NCBI RefSeq assembly: GCF_040117685.2
Contig: NZ_JBEDYP020000012.1
Span: 1 to 64,000, forward strand
DNA length: 64,000 nucleotides
Direction of reading: 5' to 3'
Source: Gracilimonas sp040117685
Lineage (GTDB): Bacteria > Bacteroidota > Rhodothermia > Balneolales > Balneolaceae
Numbering within the stretch: position 1 is the first letter of the stretch; each line of letters starts with the position of its first letter. Below the pieces are notes generated by a model. The model saw nothing but the letters and a program-made list of their open reading frames with translations. It did not search any database and was not told the DNA's origin. The position numbers and the translations under genes were made by a program. This document shows, piece after piece, positions 51,429 through 61,132 of the stretch.

Positions 51429-53204
51429 ATGGGTGTAATGGAAAAAATGAGAAACAGCACCGGTGTCATCTTGTGGGTGCTGATTGGATCTTTTGGCCTT
51501 CTGTGGGTTTTGTCTGACGTAAACTTTTTTGAAGCCATGCAGGCCGGACCAAGTTCATTAGGTAGTGTGAATGGTGATAAGATCTCCAATGAAGAATATC
51601 AAAGCCGTATCCAATATTATTCTAATGCTTACAGCCAGCAAACCGGAAATTCGCTCACTCCGGAAATGCGTGCTTATTACGAAACTCAGGCCTGGAATGA
51701 GCTGGTGAACTCCCGCCTGCTACGCCAAAAAATGGACGACCTGGGCATCACCGTTTCAGACCAGGAAGTGCTGGATATGGTATATGGAGAGAATCCTGCC
51801 CCGGTAATTCGTCAAAACTTTACTCGTGAGGACGGCACCATTGACCGCGCAGCCGTTCAACAGGTTCTTTCTTCCAGCGAATTCACCCAGCAGGCCGTTG
51901 CCTTGGAAATGCAACTCCGGGAACAGCGCCGTCAGCAAAAGCTGAACAATTATATCTCAGCCGGACTTCAGGTAACCGAAGCAGAAGTTGAAAGAGAGTT
52001 TGTTAAGAATAACAGTACGGCTAACGTAAACTACATTCGTTTTCCATACAGTGAAGTAACCGAACAACAACTGGATATTTCTGATTCCGAGCTCCGCGAT
52101 TATTACAACAAAAACAGAGAACGCTATAGCCGCGACGAAAGCTACCGTATTCAGTACGTTACCTTCAGCAAGCTGCCAACGGCAAGCGATACAACCCAGA
52201 TTATGGAAGATATTCGTGAGCTGAAAACTCCTTTTGCGGATACCGATAATGATTCTCTGTTCTTAGCTCGCCAGGGTTCTTCTACTCAATACAGAAATGC
52301 TTTTGTGTCTGAAGATGACATACGGGAAGAGTATACTCCTGTTCTTGATCTTGAAGTTGGAGAAGTGTCTGATGTAATCCTGACTTCTAACCAGGCTGCC
52401 ATTCTTAAGAAAACAGCGGAACAGGGTAATGAAGTTAAGTTTCAAATCATGAGCTATAACATTCAGGCCTTGCCATCCACCATTGATGAAGCGAACGAGG
52501 CAGCTGCCGATTTTGAGTTCTTCGCTTCCGAAGAAAGCTCTTTTGATGAAGAAGCTGAAACTCGTGGACTGGAAATGAAGGAAGCATTTGCTACCAAAGG
52601 AAATGATTTCATTTCCGGACTTGGAAGCAGTAAACAAATTATGAATTTCCTGGAATCTGCTGATGAAGGAGATATTTCCAACACTATTGAACTGAGTTCT
52701 GACTTTGTGGTGATTCAGGTTGAAGAGATCACCCCCGAAGGCTATCGTCCTTTTGATGAAGTTAAGTCACAGGTAGAAACCCTGGTTAAAGTTGAACGAC
52801 GTAAAGAACTCACCGTCGATAAGGTGAAAGATCTTTTGGCTCAGAACCAGACACTTTCTGCGTTAGCGGAAAGCACTGAAAAAGAGATTCTTAACGAAGA
52901 CAACCTCCGCGCGAGTGCAACTGTGCTTCCCGGAGCCGGCAGAGAGCCCCGTGTGGTAGGTGCTATTTTTGCACTCGATGAAGGCCAAACTTCCGGAGTT
53001 ATTGCCGGAAATAGTGCCGCTTTTGTGGTTGAGTTGATCAGCAAAATGGAAGCTGATTTAGCCAACTTAACTCCCGACCAGCGACAAACTATTCGCCAGC
53101 GTCTGGAGCAGCAAAAAACACAAGAGTTCACCTCTATTTGGTTAGAGCAACTTCGCGAAGCCGCTAACATCGTGGACAACCGAGACCGATTGCTTCAGCA
53201 ATAG
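51429..53204 (+). CDS. PpiD-like periplasmic folding factor (SurA N-domain peptidyl-prolyl isomerase family)
   Basis: A 591-residue protein with an uncleaved N-terminal anchor (GVILWVLIGSFGLLWVLSD, about 13-31) and a SurA_N_3 chaperone region (GSVNGDKISNEEYQSRIQYY, SRLLRQKMDDLGITVSDQEV). A parvulin-like central part follows (YRIQYVTFSKLP to EVGEVSDVILTSNQAAILK); the parvulin active-site residues are not obvious, so the isomerase activity may be weak. It resembles PpiD, which helps newly exported outer membrane proteins. An AGAGG sequence precedes the ATG, and a strong terminator follows. Confidence 0.9.
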   Translation: MGVMEKMRNSTGVILWVLIGSFGLLWVLSDVNFFEAMQAGPSSLGSVNGDKISNEEYQSRIQYYSNAYSQQTGNSLTPEMRAYYETQAWNELVNSRLLRQKMDDLGITVSDQEVLDMVYGENPAPVIRQNFTREDGTIDRAAVQQVLSSSEFTQQAVALEMQLREQRRQQKLNNYISAGLQVTEAEVEREFVKNNSTANVNYIRFPYSEVTEQQLDISDSELRDYYNKNRERYSRDESYRIQYVTFSKLPTASDTTQIMEDIRELKTPFADTDNDSLFLARQGSSTQYRNAFVSEDDIREEYTPVLDLEVGEVSDVILTSNQAAILKKTAEQGNEVKFQIMSYNIQALPSTIDEANEAAADFEFFASEESSFDEEAETRGLEMKEAFATKGNDFISGLGSSKQIMNFLESADEGDISNTIELSSDFVVIQVEEITPEGYRPFDEVKSQVETLVKVERRKELTVDKVKDLLAQNQTLSALAESTEKEILNEDNLRASATVLPGAGREPRVVGAIFALDEGQTSGVIAGNSAAFVVELISKMEADLANLTPDQRQTIRQRLEQQKTQEFTSIWLEQLREAANIVDNRDRLLQQ

Positions 53205-53229
53205 TTCTTAATCACATTTTAATTTTTTG

Positions 53230-53258
53230 GGGTGAGAAGTTTCTTCTCACCCTTTTTT
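53230..53258 (+). terminator. intrinsic terminator after ppiD-like gene
   Basis: A perfect ten-base stem GGGTGAGAAG/CTTCTCACCC with a TTT loop and six T. Its T-run contains the TTG that would be the extended start of ribD, which argues against that start. Confidence 0.95.
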
Positions 53259-53301
53259 GTTTAGCCCACATTCGATTCCCTTAAATCCGTTACATTTCCA
53301 C

Positions 53302-54429
53302 ATGCCCGAACAAGCTCCACATAGCAATGAATACTGGATGCAGCACGCCCTGGATTTAGCCAAGCAGGGTAAAGGGCATGTTGCTCCAAATCCCTTGGTG
53401 GGATGCGTGATTGTATCATCGGAGGGGAAACTTATCGGCCAGGGCTATCATAAAAAATTTGGCGAGGCTCATGCAGAAGTAAACGCGGTGGAGTCGGTTA
53501 AGGATAAGAAACAGCTTAAAGGCGCCACGTTTTACGTAACCCTTGAACCATGCTCTCATAAAGGAAAAACTCCACCCTGCGCCCCGATGCTGGCAAATCT
53601 ACCGATTAATAAAGTAGTGATTGCCATGAAGGATCCTAATCCTGAGGTGGACGGAAAAGGAATGCTGCATCTCCGAAATAATGGAATTGAAGTTGAAACA
53701 GGCGTGCTTAAAAAGGAGGCAGAAAAACTGAATGAGTTTTTTATCCACCATCAAACTTTCGGGCGGCCTTTTATCACGCTGAAAGTAGCCCAGACCGCCG
53801 ATGGATATATTGCTGCTGCCGACGGAGAATCGCAATGGATTACCGGCGACCAATCCCGGAAACTGGTTCATAAATGGCGTTCTGAATATGATGCTGTTTT
53901 GGTAGGAAGAACAACCGCCATGGTCGATAACCCAAGTTTAACGGTTCGTCATGTTTCCGGGCGACAGCCCAAACGCATTGTGATTGACGGACCTTATGAG
54001 CTACCCAAAGAACTGAATCTTTTTTCGGATAAATTTGAAGAAAAAACCACCATCATCACCTGGAATAAAGAAGCCTCCGCCACCGATGCCGATCCTATGT
54101 TGAAGGTTATGCAGCAAAATTACTTTCGGGGAGAAGTGCTGCAGGTTTCCAGGGTTGACGGACACGTAGATTTACGACAATCGTTTAAGTTATTGGGTGA
54201 AAATGGAATCACTTCGGTTTTAGTGGAAGGCGGGCAGCAGCTATCTTCTGCCTTAATCCGGCAGGGGTTAGTAGATAAACTCGAACTTTTTATAGCTCCA
54301 AAGTTGTTAGGTGCCGGAACCCGATCGCTTATCAACATCGGCATCAACAAAATGAAAGAAATTGCCGAACTTAAGGATGTCACCTGGACACAGGTCGGTG
54401 ATGATATGTTATTAACCGGATATTTTTAA
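53302..54429 (+). CDS. ribD: bifunctional riboflavin deaminase/reductase RibD
   Basis: A 375-residue two-domain enzyme. The deaminase half has the zinc motif HAEVNA (57-62) and PCSHKGKTPPCAPM (Cys84, Cys93). The reductase half (from about 150) has FITLKVAQTADGYIA, VGRTTAMVDNPSLTVR and LVEGGQQL. It carries out steps two and three of riboflavin synthesis. The ATG at 53302 fits the family; the upstream TTG at 53257 lies in a terminator. ribE follows four bases later. The FMN riboswitch often found upstream of rib genes is not visible. Confidence 0.95.
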   Translation: MPEQAPHSNEYWMQHALDLAKQGKGHVAPNPLVGCVIVSSEGKLIGQGYHKKFGEAHAEVNAVESVKDKKQLKGATFYVTLEPCSHKGKTPPCAPMLANLPINKVVIAMKDPNPEVDGKGMLHLRNNGIEVETGVLKKEAEKLNEFFIHHQTFGRPFITLKVAQTADGYIAAADGESQWITGDQSRKLVHKWRSEYDAVLVGRTTAMVDNPSLTVRHVSGRQPKRIVIDGPYELPKELNLFSDKFEEKTTIITWNKEASATDADPMLKVMQQNYFRGEVLQVSRVDGHVDLRQSFKLLGENGITSVLVEGGQQLSSALIRQGLVDKLELFIAPKLLGAGTRSLINIGINKMKEIAELKDVTWTQVGDDMLLTGYF

Positions 54430-54433
54430 AATC

Positions 54434-55039
54434 ATGTTTACCGGAATTGTACAAGAAGTTGGAAAAGTTGCTGACGTCAAATCTCTCAATGGCGGTGGCA
54501 AAGAATTAAAAATTGCCTGCTCTTTTGCCGGCACCTGCCATGAGGATGAAAGCATCGCTGTGAACGGAGTCTGCCTCACCGTCACGGCTTTTGATAAGGA
54601 AACTTTCACGGTTCAGGCTGTAGAAGAAACACTCCGTAAAACCTCAACCGGTGAACTGGTCACTGGCAGCCCGGTAAACCTGGAGCGTTCGCTTACTCTT
54701 CAGAAAGGCATTGAAGGTCACTTGGTACAAGGCCATGTAGACACCACCGGCACTATCACTGAAATTGAAAAAGAAGAAACCGGCTGGTTAATCTCCGTTG
54801 AATACCCCGATGAGTTCACAGATATGATTGTTGGACGAGGCAGCATCACCATGGAAGGCATCAGCCTCACCGTTGCCCGTGAATCGGACAACACCTTCAC
54901 TGTCGCCATTATCCCTTATACCTGGGAGCATACCAATCTTAAAGATAAAACCGTTGGTGATGCTGTAAACCTTGAATTTGATGTGATCGGGAAATACGTG
55001 GTTAAATATCTGGCAAAAATAGGCCGTGATTCTCTTTAA
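54434..55039 (+). CDS. ribE: riboflavin synthase alpha chain
   Basis: A 201-residue enzyme made of two lumazine-binding repeats. The first starts MFTGIVQEVG with GVCLTVTAFD. The second has LVQGHVDTTGTI and MEGISLTVARE. It dismutates two lumazines to riboflavin. It follows ribD directly. Its last four bases overlap the convergent lptD stop region. The remaining step (ribH) is not in this window. Confidence 0.96.
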   Translation: MFTGIVQEVGKVADVKSLNGGGKELKIACSFAGTCHEDESIAVNGVCLTVTAFDKETFTVQAVEETLRKTSTGELVTGSPVNLERSLTLQKGIEGHLVQGHVDTTGTITEIEKEETGWLISVEYPDEFTDMIVGRGSITMEGISLTVARESDNTFTVAIIPYTWEHTNLKDKTVGDAVNLEFDVIGKYVVKYLAKIGRDSL

Positions 55040-57708
55040 CGTCCATATCCTGCGCCGGTAGGGCTCGAACTTCTCTCCAGGTTCTTAAGCACCGGAAGCT
55101 TCTGAAACAGGCTTTGTATCTGCGAGCTGTTTACACTCAACCGGAAGAAGTAGTACTGAAATTCTCCAAATGGATTGATTTGAAAGGACAAGTTCCAACA
55201 CTCCAGGTTTCGGGTAAGTGAAAACTGGGAGGGCGTAAACTCCTTTGCAATAAAGTCATAACCTACGTTAGTATTGAATTTCCATTTCGGCGTTAAGTTG
55301 AATGATATACTGCTGGCACGTATAGTTGCTCTTTTCCGCGGACTTTGATTAAAACGATAATTCCAGCTGTAACTGAAATTCAGTGATACACTCCAGGGCG
55401 AACGAAAATCCGGAACAGGCTCCAGCCCGAAACGGGAATCTACGGGGTGAAAGATAGACTGGTTATAGGGGTCATACCTGCGGCGATATTCCGGAGTATA
55501 AACCTCAACTCCATTCCCTCCGCGGAAAGAGGTACTCGCACTCAATGAAAATGATTGGAGCTGAGCCAGCTTATCACCGTCTTCAATATAGTACCGGTCA
55601 ATCTCTCGGCCCAATGAATCTGTCTGATAAAATGAAAAACTGGCATTGGCACTTAAGTTCAGTCCAGAAATGGCATTGGAGCTGATGGATGTGCTAAGCG
55701 GACTTAGATTTAAACTGTCGGCCGCAAAATTGTAGGAAGTGCTCAACGAGAGGTTATCAATAAAGCGCAGGTTTTTTTCGGAAACTTCACCGGTGCTGTC
55801 ACGCTTTACTATTTTTGTTTCAAATACATTCCGCAGAGAAAAGTTGATTGAGCGCTGTTCGCCACGCCCCGGACCTGAAAAAATTTCGTCCTCAAAGATC
55901 GAGTACTGCTGAGTATTGCCCAGGCTGTCAGTTTGCACCGTTCGGTAATACCCCCATCTATCATCACTGAAGTCAGGTCGATAGCTAAATCCTATAGTTG
56001 GACGAGCAGTGTGCCTGAATCCCTGCAGGTTCCCAATCTGCATGTTGGATATTCCATAGACGGTAGTACTAAAATTCAGATTTGTGCTGAAATCGCGCGC
56101 TGCTTCGAATCCATACACTTTATCCGTTTCCACTTGGTTGGAGTCGGCATTAAAAGATTTTCGAATAGAGGAAGTATACCAGTACTCGTTTCCGCTTATA
56201 CCGGCAGAAATATTTAAAAATTGGCTGGGAATAAGCTGCCCGATTTGTATACTTGCCGACTGCTGAAATCCGGCCTGAATATAATTTTGATTGCCGGTTG
56301 CCTCTTCATACAGCTCCCTGTCAGTGAGGGCTTCGAAGAATGTAACATCCGCACTATCCGCATCTATGGGATTATAGTTGAAGCGGGACCTGAGTGTGTT
56401 ATCATAACTGATGTTGATCGTTTCATACCAGCGTTGCTGTCCGCTCCCCGAGGATACATTCTGAAAAGGAGAAATTGTCTTCAGCCGGAAGTTGGCAGTT
56501 GGACCGCTTAACTGGGTTGAGTAGTTGCTAAAGTTCTGATTCAGCTGAGCGTTGGTACTAAAGGTAAACAGGTTCTCCGGGTGCTTGTAATTGTACGCCA
56601 TTGTGGACCTTGAGTTCGTCTCAGCCCGGTCGTTAATATCGTAGGAGTTTCTTCTCAGGTAATCTTCGGTTCGAAGATTAACATTAGCAGACACCGATGC
56701 ATATGGAGAAATAGTTTGGTTATGCTGAATGCCAATCGATTTTTGCACCCGTTGTTCGAAATCAGGATCTGTGGGCTCCAACCCCCGGTCTTTGGAGTAT
56801 CCGATATCTAATGATCCGTTGTACCAGTTGGTTTTCCGGTACTGCATCCGGCCATTCAGGTAAAAAGTGCCTGAGGTGTAAATATCCCCGTCCACCTGCC
56901 CGGTCAGGTAATCATTGAAATACTGAAACCACCCTACGTTCTGAAGTCCCAGCCCACGGTTGTTTTGATTTTGAAAAGCATAAGTAGGTGTTAACAATCC
57001 TGACCTCTTCTTCTCAATATCGGTAGGCACATAACCAAATGGGAAAATTAAGGGGTATGGAATATCGAGGATATACAGGCGGGCATTACTAAAAAACAGC
57101 TCATCCTGGTCAACCACTTTCATTTTCTTGGCTTTGATATAATAGTACAGGTACTCAGGTGGACAGGTTGAATAAATCCCATCTTCTATAAAAACCTCGC
57201 TTTCACTTACATTTTTGATCTTGGAACCTATTAAATGTCCTTCCGAGACCTGCACCTGAGCGGCTTCAAACTTTCCTTTTTTGGTTTTGTAGTTGAATAG
57301 AATTCGGGTGCTTTTAATTTCATCTGAATCACGAATAAGTACAGGCCGGGAGAGTGTATCTTCAGGTGTTGTGGTTGTAGCTTCAACTGTTGATTTCTCA
57401 ATATCCATATTAATCTCGCCTGCATTTAGCTCCCCGGATGGGTGCTTTACCTGAGCGGAACCAAACAGAAAAGCCTTCTTACCTTTAGAAAAATCAATGA
57501 TGAGCGAATCGGACGATTGAAACTTAACAGCATCATCAGGGACGGGATCACTTCCCCCCGGAGACGTGGAAGGCGGCTGTACCTGCGAGGTGTCCGTAGC
57601 CGTTGATGTTGTATCTGTCTGCTGGGCAACGAGAGGTGCCGTCATTAAAAAAACCAGGCAAATACCCGCCGTATATCTGCCTATATGTGTCTTTCTGACG
57701 GTAAACAT
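55036..57708 (-). CDS. lptD: LPS-assembly protein LptD (Bacteroidota-type)
   Basis: An 890-residue outer membrane protein. A signal peptide (to about LVAQ, residue 29) and a low-complexity Thr/Ser/Pro linker precede an OstA-like N-terminal domain (VKFQSSDSLIIDFSKGKKAFLFG, about 60-200). A long beta-barrel domain follows, with PLIFPFGYVPTDIEKKRSGLLTPTYAF, many alternating aromatic strands and a C-terminal beta-signal-like region. It inserts lipopolysaccharide at the outer leaflet. Cysteines are few, so the disulfide pattern of Escherichia coli LptD is not conserved. It converges with ribE. Confidence 0.9.
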   Translation of the reverse strand: MFTVRKTHIGRYTAGICLVFLMTAPLVAQQTDTTSTATDTSQVQPPSTSPGGSDPVPDDAVKFQSSDSLIIDFSKGKKAFLFGSAQVKHPSGELNAGEINMDIEKSTVEATTTTPEDTLSRPVLIRDSDEIKSTRILFNYKTKKGKFEAAQVQVSEGHLIGSKIKNVSESEVFIEDGIYSTCPPEYLYYYIKAKKMKVVDQDELFFSNARLYILDIPYPLIFPFGYVPTDIEKKRSGLLTPTYAFQNQNNRGLGLQNVGWFQYFNDYLTGQVDGDIYTSGTFYLNGRMQYRKTNWYNGSLDIGYSKDRGLEPTDPDFEQRVQKSIGIQHNQTISPYASVSANVNLRTEDYLRRNSYDINDRAETNSRSTMAYNYKHPENLFTFSTNAQLNQNFSNYSTQLSGPTANFRLKTISPFQNVSSGSGQQRWYETINISYDNTLRSRFNYNPIDADSADVTFFEALTDRELYEEATGNQNYIQAGFQQSASIQIGQLIPSQFLNISAGISGNEYWYTSSIRKSFNADSNQVETDKVYGFEAARDFSTNLNFSTTVYGISNMQIGNLQGFRHTARPTIGFSYRPDFSDDRWGYYRTVQTDSLGNTQQYSIFEDEIFSGPGRGEQRSINFSLRNVFETKIVKRDSTGEVSEKNLRFIDNLSLSTSYNFAADSLNLSPLSTSISSNAISGLNLSANASFSFYQTDSLGREIDRYYIEDGDKLAQLQSFSLSASTSFRGGNGVEVYTPEYRRRYDPYNQSIFHPVDSRFGLEPVPDFRSPWSVSLNFSYSWNYRFNQSPRKRATIRASSISFNLTPKWKFNTNVGYDFIAKEFTPSQFSLTRNLECWNLSFQINPFGEFQYYFFRLSVNSSQIQSLFQKLPVLKNLERSSSPTGAGYGR

Positions 57709-57719
57709 GAGTTTTTTGA

Positions 57720-58664
57720 TTAGGAAAAAGAGTCGAAAGCCAGTCCTGCAGCCCCTAATAACGCACTATCGTTACCAAGATCTTCATAAACCAGCTCAAA
57801 TCCTTCTTTGAACGGCTCCATCATGTGTTTTCGTACAATATCTCTGGCAGGCTCAAACAGAAAATCACCCGCTTTGGATACGCCGCCGCTCACCACGATT
57901 TTACGAATATCCATCATATGTACGTAGTTGATGACGGCATAACCCAACCGCTGACCGCTTTTGGCTAATATCTCTATCGCCAATTCATTGCCTTCTTTTG
58001 CGGCATTGGTCAGGTCTATCGGTTCCAGTTTTTCGAAATCGTTGGAGAATTTTTCATAGAGCTCATTAGAAGGGTTTTGAGTGATCAAATCGGTGGCAAA
58101 CCGGCTAAGAAAGCGCTGACCCAGGTAGGCTTCAACAGTGCCACGGGTAACACTGTTCGATAGCGGACCATGATAATCGATGATCACATGGCCAAGCTCA
58201 CCGGCCATTCCTTGCGTGCCCTTATAAATATTCCGGTCGATAATAATTCCACCACCCACCCCTGTTCCAAGAGTGATCATGATGAAACTGTCAAAATTTC
58301 TGCCAACACCAAAGTGTAAAGAGCCAATTGCAGCTATGTTGGCATCATTCTCAATTTTGCAGGGGATACCGGTTCTTTGAGTGATTTCTTCAGCGGCTTT
58401 TACGACCGTCCATCCGGGTAAATTTGGCGGGTGTTTAACCGTTGTCTGATCTTTTGAAACCATTCCGGGTAAACCCAATCCAATCCCGATAATTTCATAC
58501 TTCCTGTTCAGATCCCCAATAGTTTCTGCAATGCGATTCAGGATGTGATCTTTTCCGAGCTTTGCCTGAGTTGGGGTGGTTACCTGTTCTACAATTCCTT
58601 TTTCATCATCAACAACGGCGGCTTTAATGTTGGTACCACCAAGATCAACACCAATGGCTTTCAT
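57720..58664 (-). CDS. ROK family glucokinase-like protein with degenerate zinc site
   Basis: A 314-residue sugar kinase. The phosphate-binding loop is VDLGGTNIKAA (6-16), catalytic Asp107 lies in IENDANIAAIG, and GTGVGGGIII is the adenosine-loop. The ROK zinc motif CxCGxxGCxE reads SNSVTRGTVE (169-178), so all three cysteines are lost. The active site is otherwise intact, and glucose or a related hexose is the likely substrate. It lies 11 bases upstream of lptD on the same strand, so a possible link to sugar metabolism of the envelope exists. Confidence 0.88.
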   Translation of the reverse strand: MKAIGVDLGGTNIKAAVVDDEKGIVEQVTTPTQAKLGKDHILNRIAETIGDLNRKYEIIGIGLGLPGMVSKDQTTVKHPPNLPGWTVVKAAEEITQRTGIPCKIENDANIAAIGSLHFGVGRNFDSFIMITLGTGVGGGIIIDRNIYKGTQGMAGELGHVIIDYHGPLSNSVTRGTVEAYLGQRFLSRFATDLITQNPSNELYEKFSNDFEKLEPIDLTNAAKEGNELAIEILAKSGQRLGYAVINYVHMMDIRKIVVSGGVSKAGDFLFEPARDIVRKHMMEPFKEGFELVYEDLGNDSALLGAAGLAFDSFS

Positions 58665-58739
58665 TCAATTACATTTAGAATCTTACGGTTCCGGTATTTT
58701 TGAGAAGATAATGGGCTGACTATCCTAAGCCAAACGGTA

Positions 58740-59045
58740 CTATTTTTCACGTTTCACTTTATAGACCGTTTCTCCGGGCTTTCTCATCCCATATTCTTCC
58801 CGGGCAATTTTTTCGAGGAGGGCAGGATCTTTATCCAAATTTTCAATTTTGATTTTAAGCTCTTCGGATCGCTCGTTCAGCTCAGCTGTTCGTTCTTTGA
58901 GCTCTTGCTTTTCGGAGTATAAATCCCACCTTGTCTTCAGGCTGTACGAATCAATAAAAGCAAACCAAGCCACTACAAACGCTGTTAGCAAAAGTGCGAG
59001 AAAGGACTTTTTCCAGCGTAATGGATTTAAAAATTGTAGGTTCAT
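58740..59045 (-). CDS. ftsB: FtsB/DivIC family septum-formation protein
   Basis: A protein of about 101 residues with one transmembrane helix (about 14-31) followed by a coiled coil (EKQELKERTAELNERSEELK) and the family's C-terminal pattern PALLEKIAREEYGMRKPGETVY. It recruits division proteins at the septum. The frame extends to a TTG at 59078, but the ATG at 59045 places the helix correctly. It is divergent from the PLD fusion gene. Confidence 0.9.
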   Translation of the reverse strand: MNLQFLNPLRWKKSFLALLLTAFVVAWFAFIDSYSLKTRWDLYSEKQELKERTAELNERSEELKIKIENLDKDPALLEKIAREEYGMRKPGETVYKVKREK

Positions 59046-59124
59046 AAATATGCCTGTAGATTTTCGTTGGCATGTCAAAATACATTAATTTGGCTATTAA
59101 GTACAATCCAGTGTTTTGTATTCT

Positions 59125-61050
59125 ATGAAAAAGCTTACCGTTTTGATTGGAACCTTTACGTTGATGTTTTCACCCCTCACGACCTATGCCCAAAGTGAGG
59201 AATGGATTCAGGCGTACTTTAATATGCCCGCCGACCACTCCGTTGCTGCAGGTAATAACCTCAGCAACAGTAACCAAGACCTGATCGGAACCCTTGAGCA
59301 ACTTATCGATTCAGCCTCAACCAGCATCGACTTCTGTATTTATGATTTTGAACACCCGCGCATAGCTCATGCCCTGGTTCGTGCCAAGAACCGGGGAGTT
59401 CGCATCCGCGTGGTTACCGACGATCACAACCGAACCGACGGCGGTGATTACGACCTTGCAATATGGACTATTCTTGCTACCGGCGGCATCCTTTCTATGG
59501 ATGATGACGGCGATATCTATAACCCTGACGGAACCATCACTGATCATGACCTGGTGAACAACGGCTCTGATATGCACAATAAATTTGCTGTTATTGATTA
59601 CCTGAGTCCATCTCCGGATGATGATTACGTATGGACCGGCTCAACCAACATGACTTTCACCGGGGCTTATAACACCAATCATACCCTCATCATAAAAGAC
59701 TCGGACATAGCTAAAATCTATACCGAAGAGTTTGAACATATGTGGGGCGATTCCGATGAAACCCCGGAAGTTAACCGGGCCGTATTTCATAAAGACAAAA
59801 AAAATGTAGGTCAGAATGTTTTTGATGTAGGCGGAACGCGGGTTGAAGTGTATTTTGCTCCGGTGAACCGGGATAGATCCAAACCGAGTGTAAGCGAGCG
59901 ATTGGTTTCTCTGATTCGGGAAGAAGCCCAGCATGACATCAACTTTCTGGCTTTCGCCATCACCCCGGACATTCCCATCAGCCGCCAAATGTGGGATCAA
60001 TCATCCACCGGAGATGTTCTGCTTCGCGGGGCCATAGACCGCAGCTTTTACAGCCGGTATCAAAGTGCCGGTGAGATATGGGGAATTGATTCCGCCCGAA
60101 TGAGCAACCGGATGATTTTACCGGCCAACGAACTCCGCAAACTTCACCATAAAGTAATACTGCTTGATGCTGAACATCCGGATTCTTCCGACATTGGGGT
60201 TACCGTTGCCGGTTCTTATAATTTCTCCATGAATGCGGAAATGAACAATGACGAGAATACCGTTATCATTTTTTCTGATGAGATCACCAATCAGTTTTAC
60301 CAGGATTTTATGGGCGCTATGAAACGAGCCAGGAACGAAGCCTTTCCTCCTGCTCCACCTTTGGATACTGACCAGTGGTATGAAGTCTTTTCTGTTACTG
60401 ATGGCAGCCGCTTCGAAATTGAGATAGCTCCCGGCTTTGGATATGGTGTTCGTTTACTTGGAGTGGATATCCCAACCATCTATGCCGGGCAGGATTCGGC
60501 TGAGTATTACTCCGGTGCTGCAGCCGATTACCTGCAAAATCTGCTGGAAGGGCGAAAGGTGCGACTTAAGGGCTATAATGGATACGAACCTGAAGCAAGA
60601 TATAACGCCTTTCAAGCCTATGTGGAGTTGCAATATGATAATGGCCCGGTAAGCCTGAACAAGATACTTCTGGAAAAAGGCTTCGGAACCACCTCGAGCT
60701 ACTACCGCCAAAATGAAGACTCGATCGCATCATTTAGAAGATATCAGGAAATGGCAAAGGTTAATGAAGAAGGCCTGTGGAGACATCCCGATAGAATAGG
60801 TACAAAAACCCTGCGAGCTAAAGAAGTAGATACCGGAAGCCCCACCAATGTGATGTATCCAATCAATATAAACACCGCCGATGAGGCAACCTTGCAGCTG
60901 TTGCCCGGCATTGGTCCGGCTTATTCAAAACGTATTGTTCAGTACCGCTTGGAGAATGGAATTTTTAAAAGCGTAGATGAGATAACAAACATTCGGGGTA
61001 TCGGCCCGAAAACGCTTCAGAAGTTGCGCCCTGTTATTACGCTGGAATAG
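59125..61050 (+). CDS. secreted PLD-like / SNase-like / ComEA-type HhH fusion protein
   Basis: A 641-residue exported protein. A signal peptide (about 1-22) precedes a phospholipase D-like region with two HKD motifs: H151-N-K153 with Asp158 then TGSTN, and H341-H-K343 with Asp348 then AGSYNFS. Residues about 418-553 resemble a staphylococcal nuclease (SNase/TNase) domain: GYGVRLLGVDIPTI, a central helix and LWRHPD. Residues 579-640 are a ComEA-like double helix-hairpin-helix: NTADEATLQLLPGIGPAYSKR and ITNIRGIGPKTLQKL. Two nuclease-type folds plus a DNA-binding tail suggest a secreted nuclease. SNase catalytic residues are only partly conserved. The ATG at 59125 gives a clean signal peptide. 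Confidence 0.88.
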   Translation: MKKLTVLIGTFTLMFSPLTTYAQSEEWIQAYFNMPADHSVAAGNNLSNSNQDLIGTLEQLIDSASTSIDFCIYDFEHPRIAHALVRAKNRGVRIRVVTDDHNRTDGGDYDLAIWTILATGGILSMDDDGDIYNPDGTITDHDLVNNGSDMHNKFAVIDYLSPSPDDDYVWTGSTNMTFTGAYNTNHTLIIKDSDIAKIYTEEFEHMWGDSDETPEVNRAVFHKDKKNVGQNVFDVGGTRVEVYFAPVNRDRSKPSVSERLVSLIREEAQHDINFLAFAITPDIPISRQMWDQSSTGDVLLRGAIDRSFYSRYQSAGEIWGIDSARMSNRMILPANELRKLHHKVILLDAEHPDSSDIGVTVAGSYNFSMNAEMNNDENTVIIFSDEITNQFYQDFMGAMKRARNEAFPPAPPLDTDQWYEVFSVTDGSRFEIEIAPGFGYGVRLLGVDIPTIYAGQDSAEYYSGAAADYLQNLLEGRKVRLKGYNGYEPEARYNAFQAYVELQYDNGPVSLNKILLEKGFGTTSSYYRQNEDSIASFRRYQEMAKVNEEGLWRHPDRIGTKTLRAKEVDTGSPTNVMYPININTADEATLQLLPGIGPAYSKRIVQYRLENGIFKSVDEITNIRGIGPKTLQKLRPVITLE

Positions 61051-61057
61051 CTGCCCA

Positions 61058-61093
61058 TAAAAAAACCCCATCCGAGATCAATCGTATGGGGCT
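61058..61093 (-). terminator. intrinsic terminator of tRNA-Lys
   Basis: On the - strand AGCCCCAT and ATGGGG pair around a loop that itself has a short CGA/TCG pairing, followed by a run of seven T. It ends the tRNA-Lys transcript and may also insulate the PLD-fusion gene, whose stop is eight bases away. Confidence 0.8.
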
Positions 61094-61132
61094 GGTCAAG
61101 AGAGAGTCATTAAAAAAACTCATAAGATTGTG

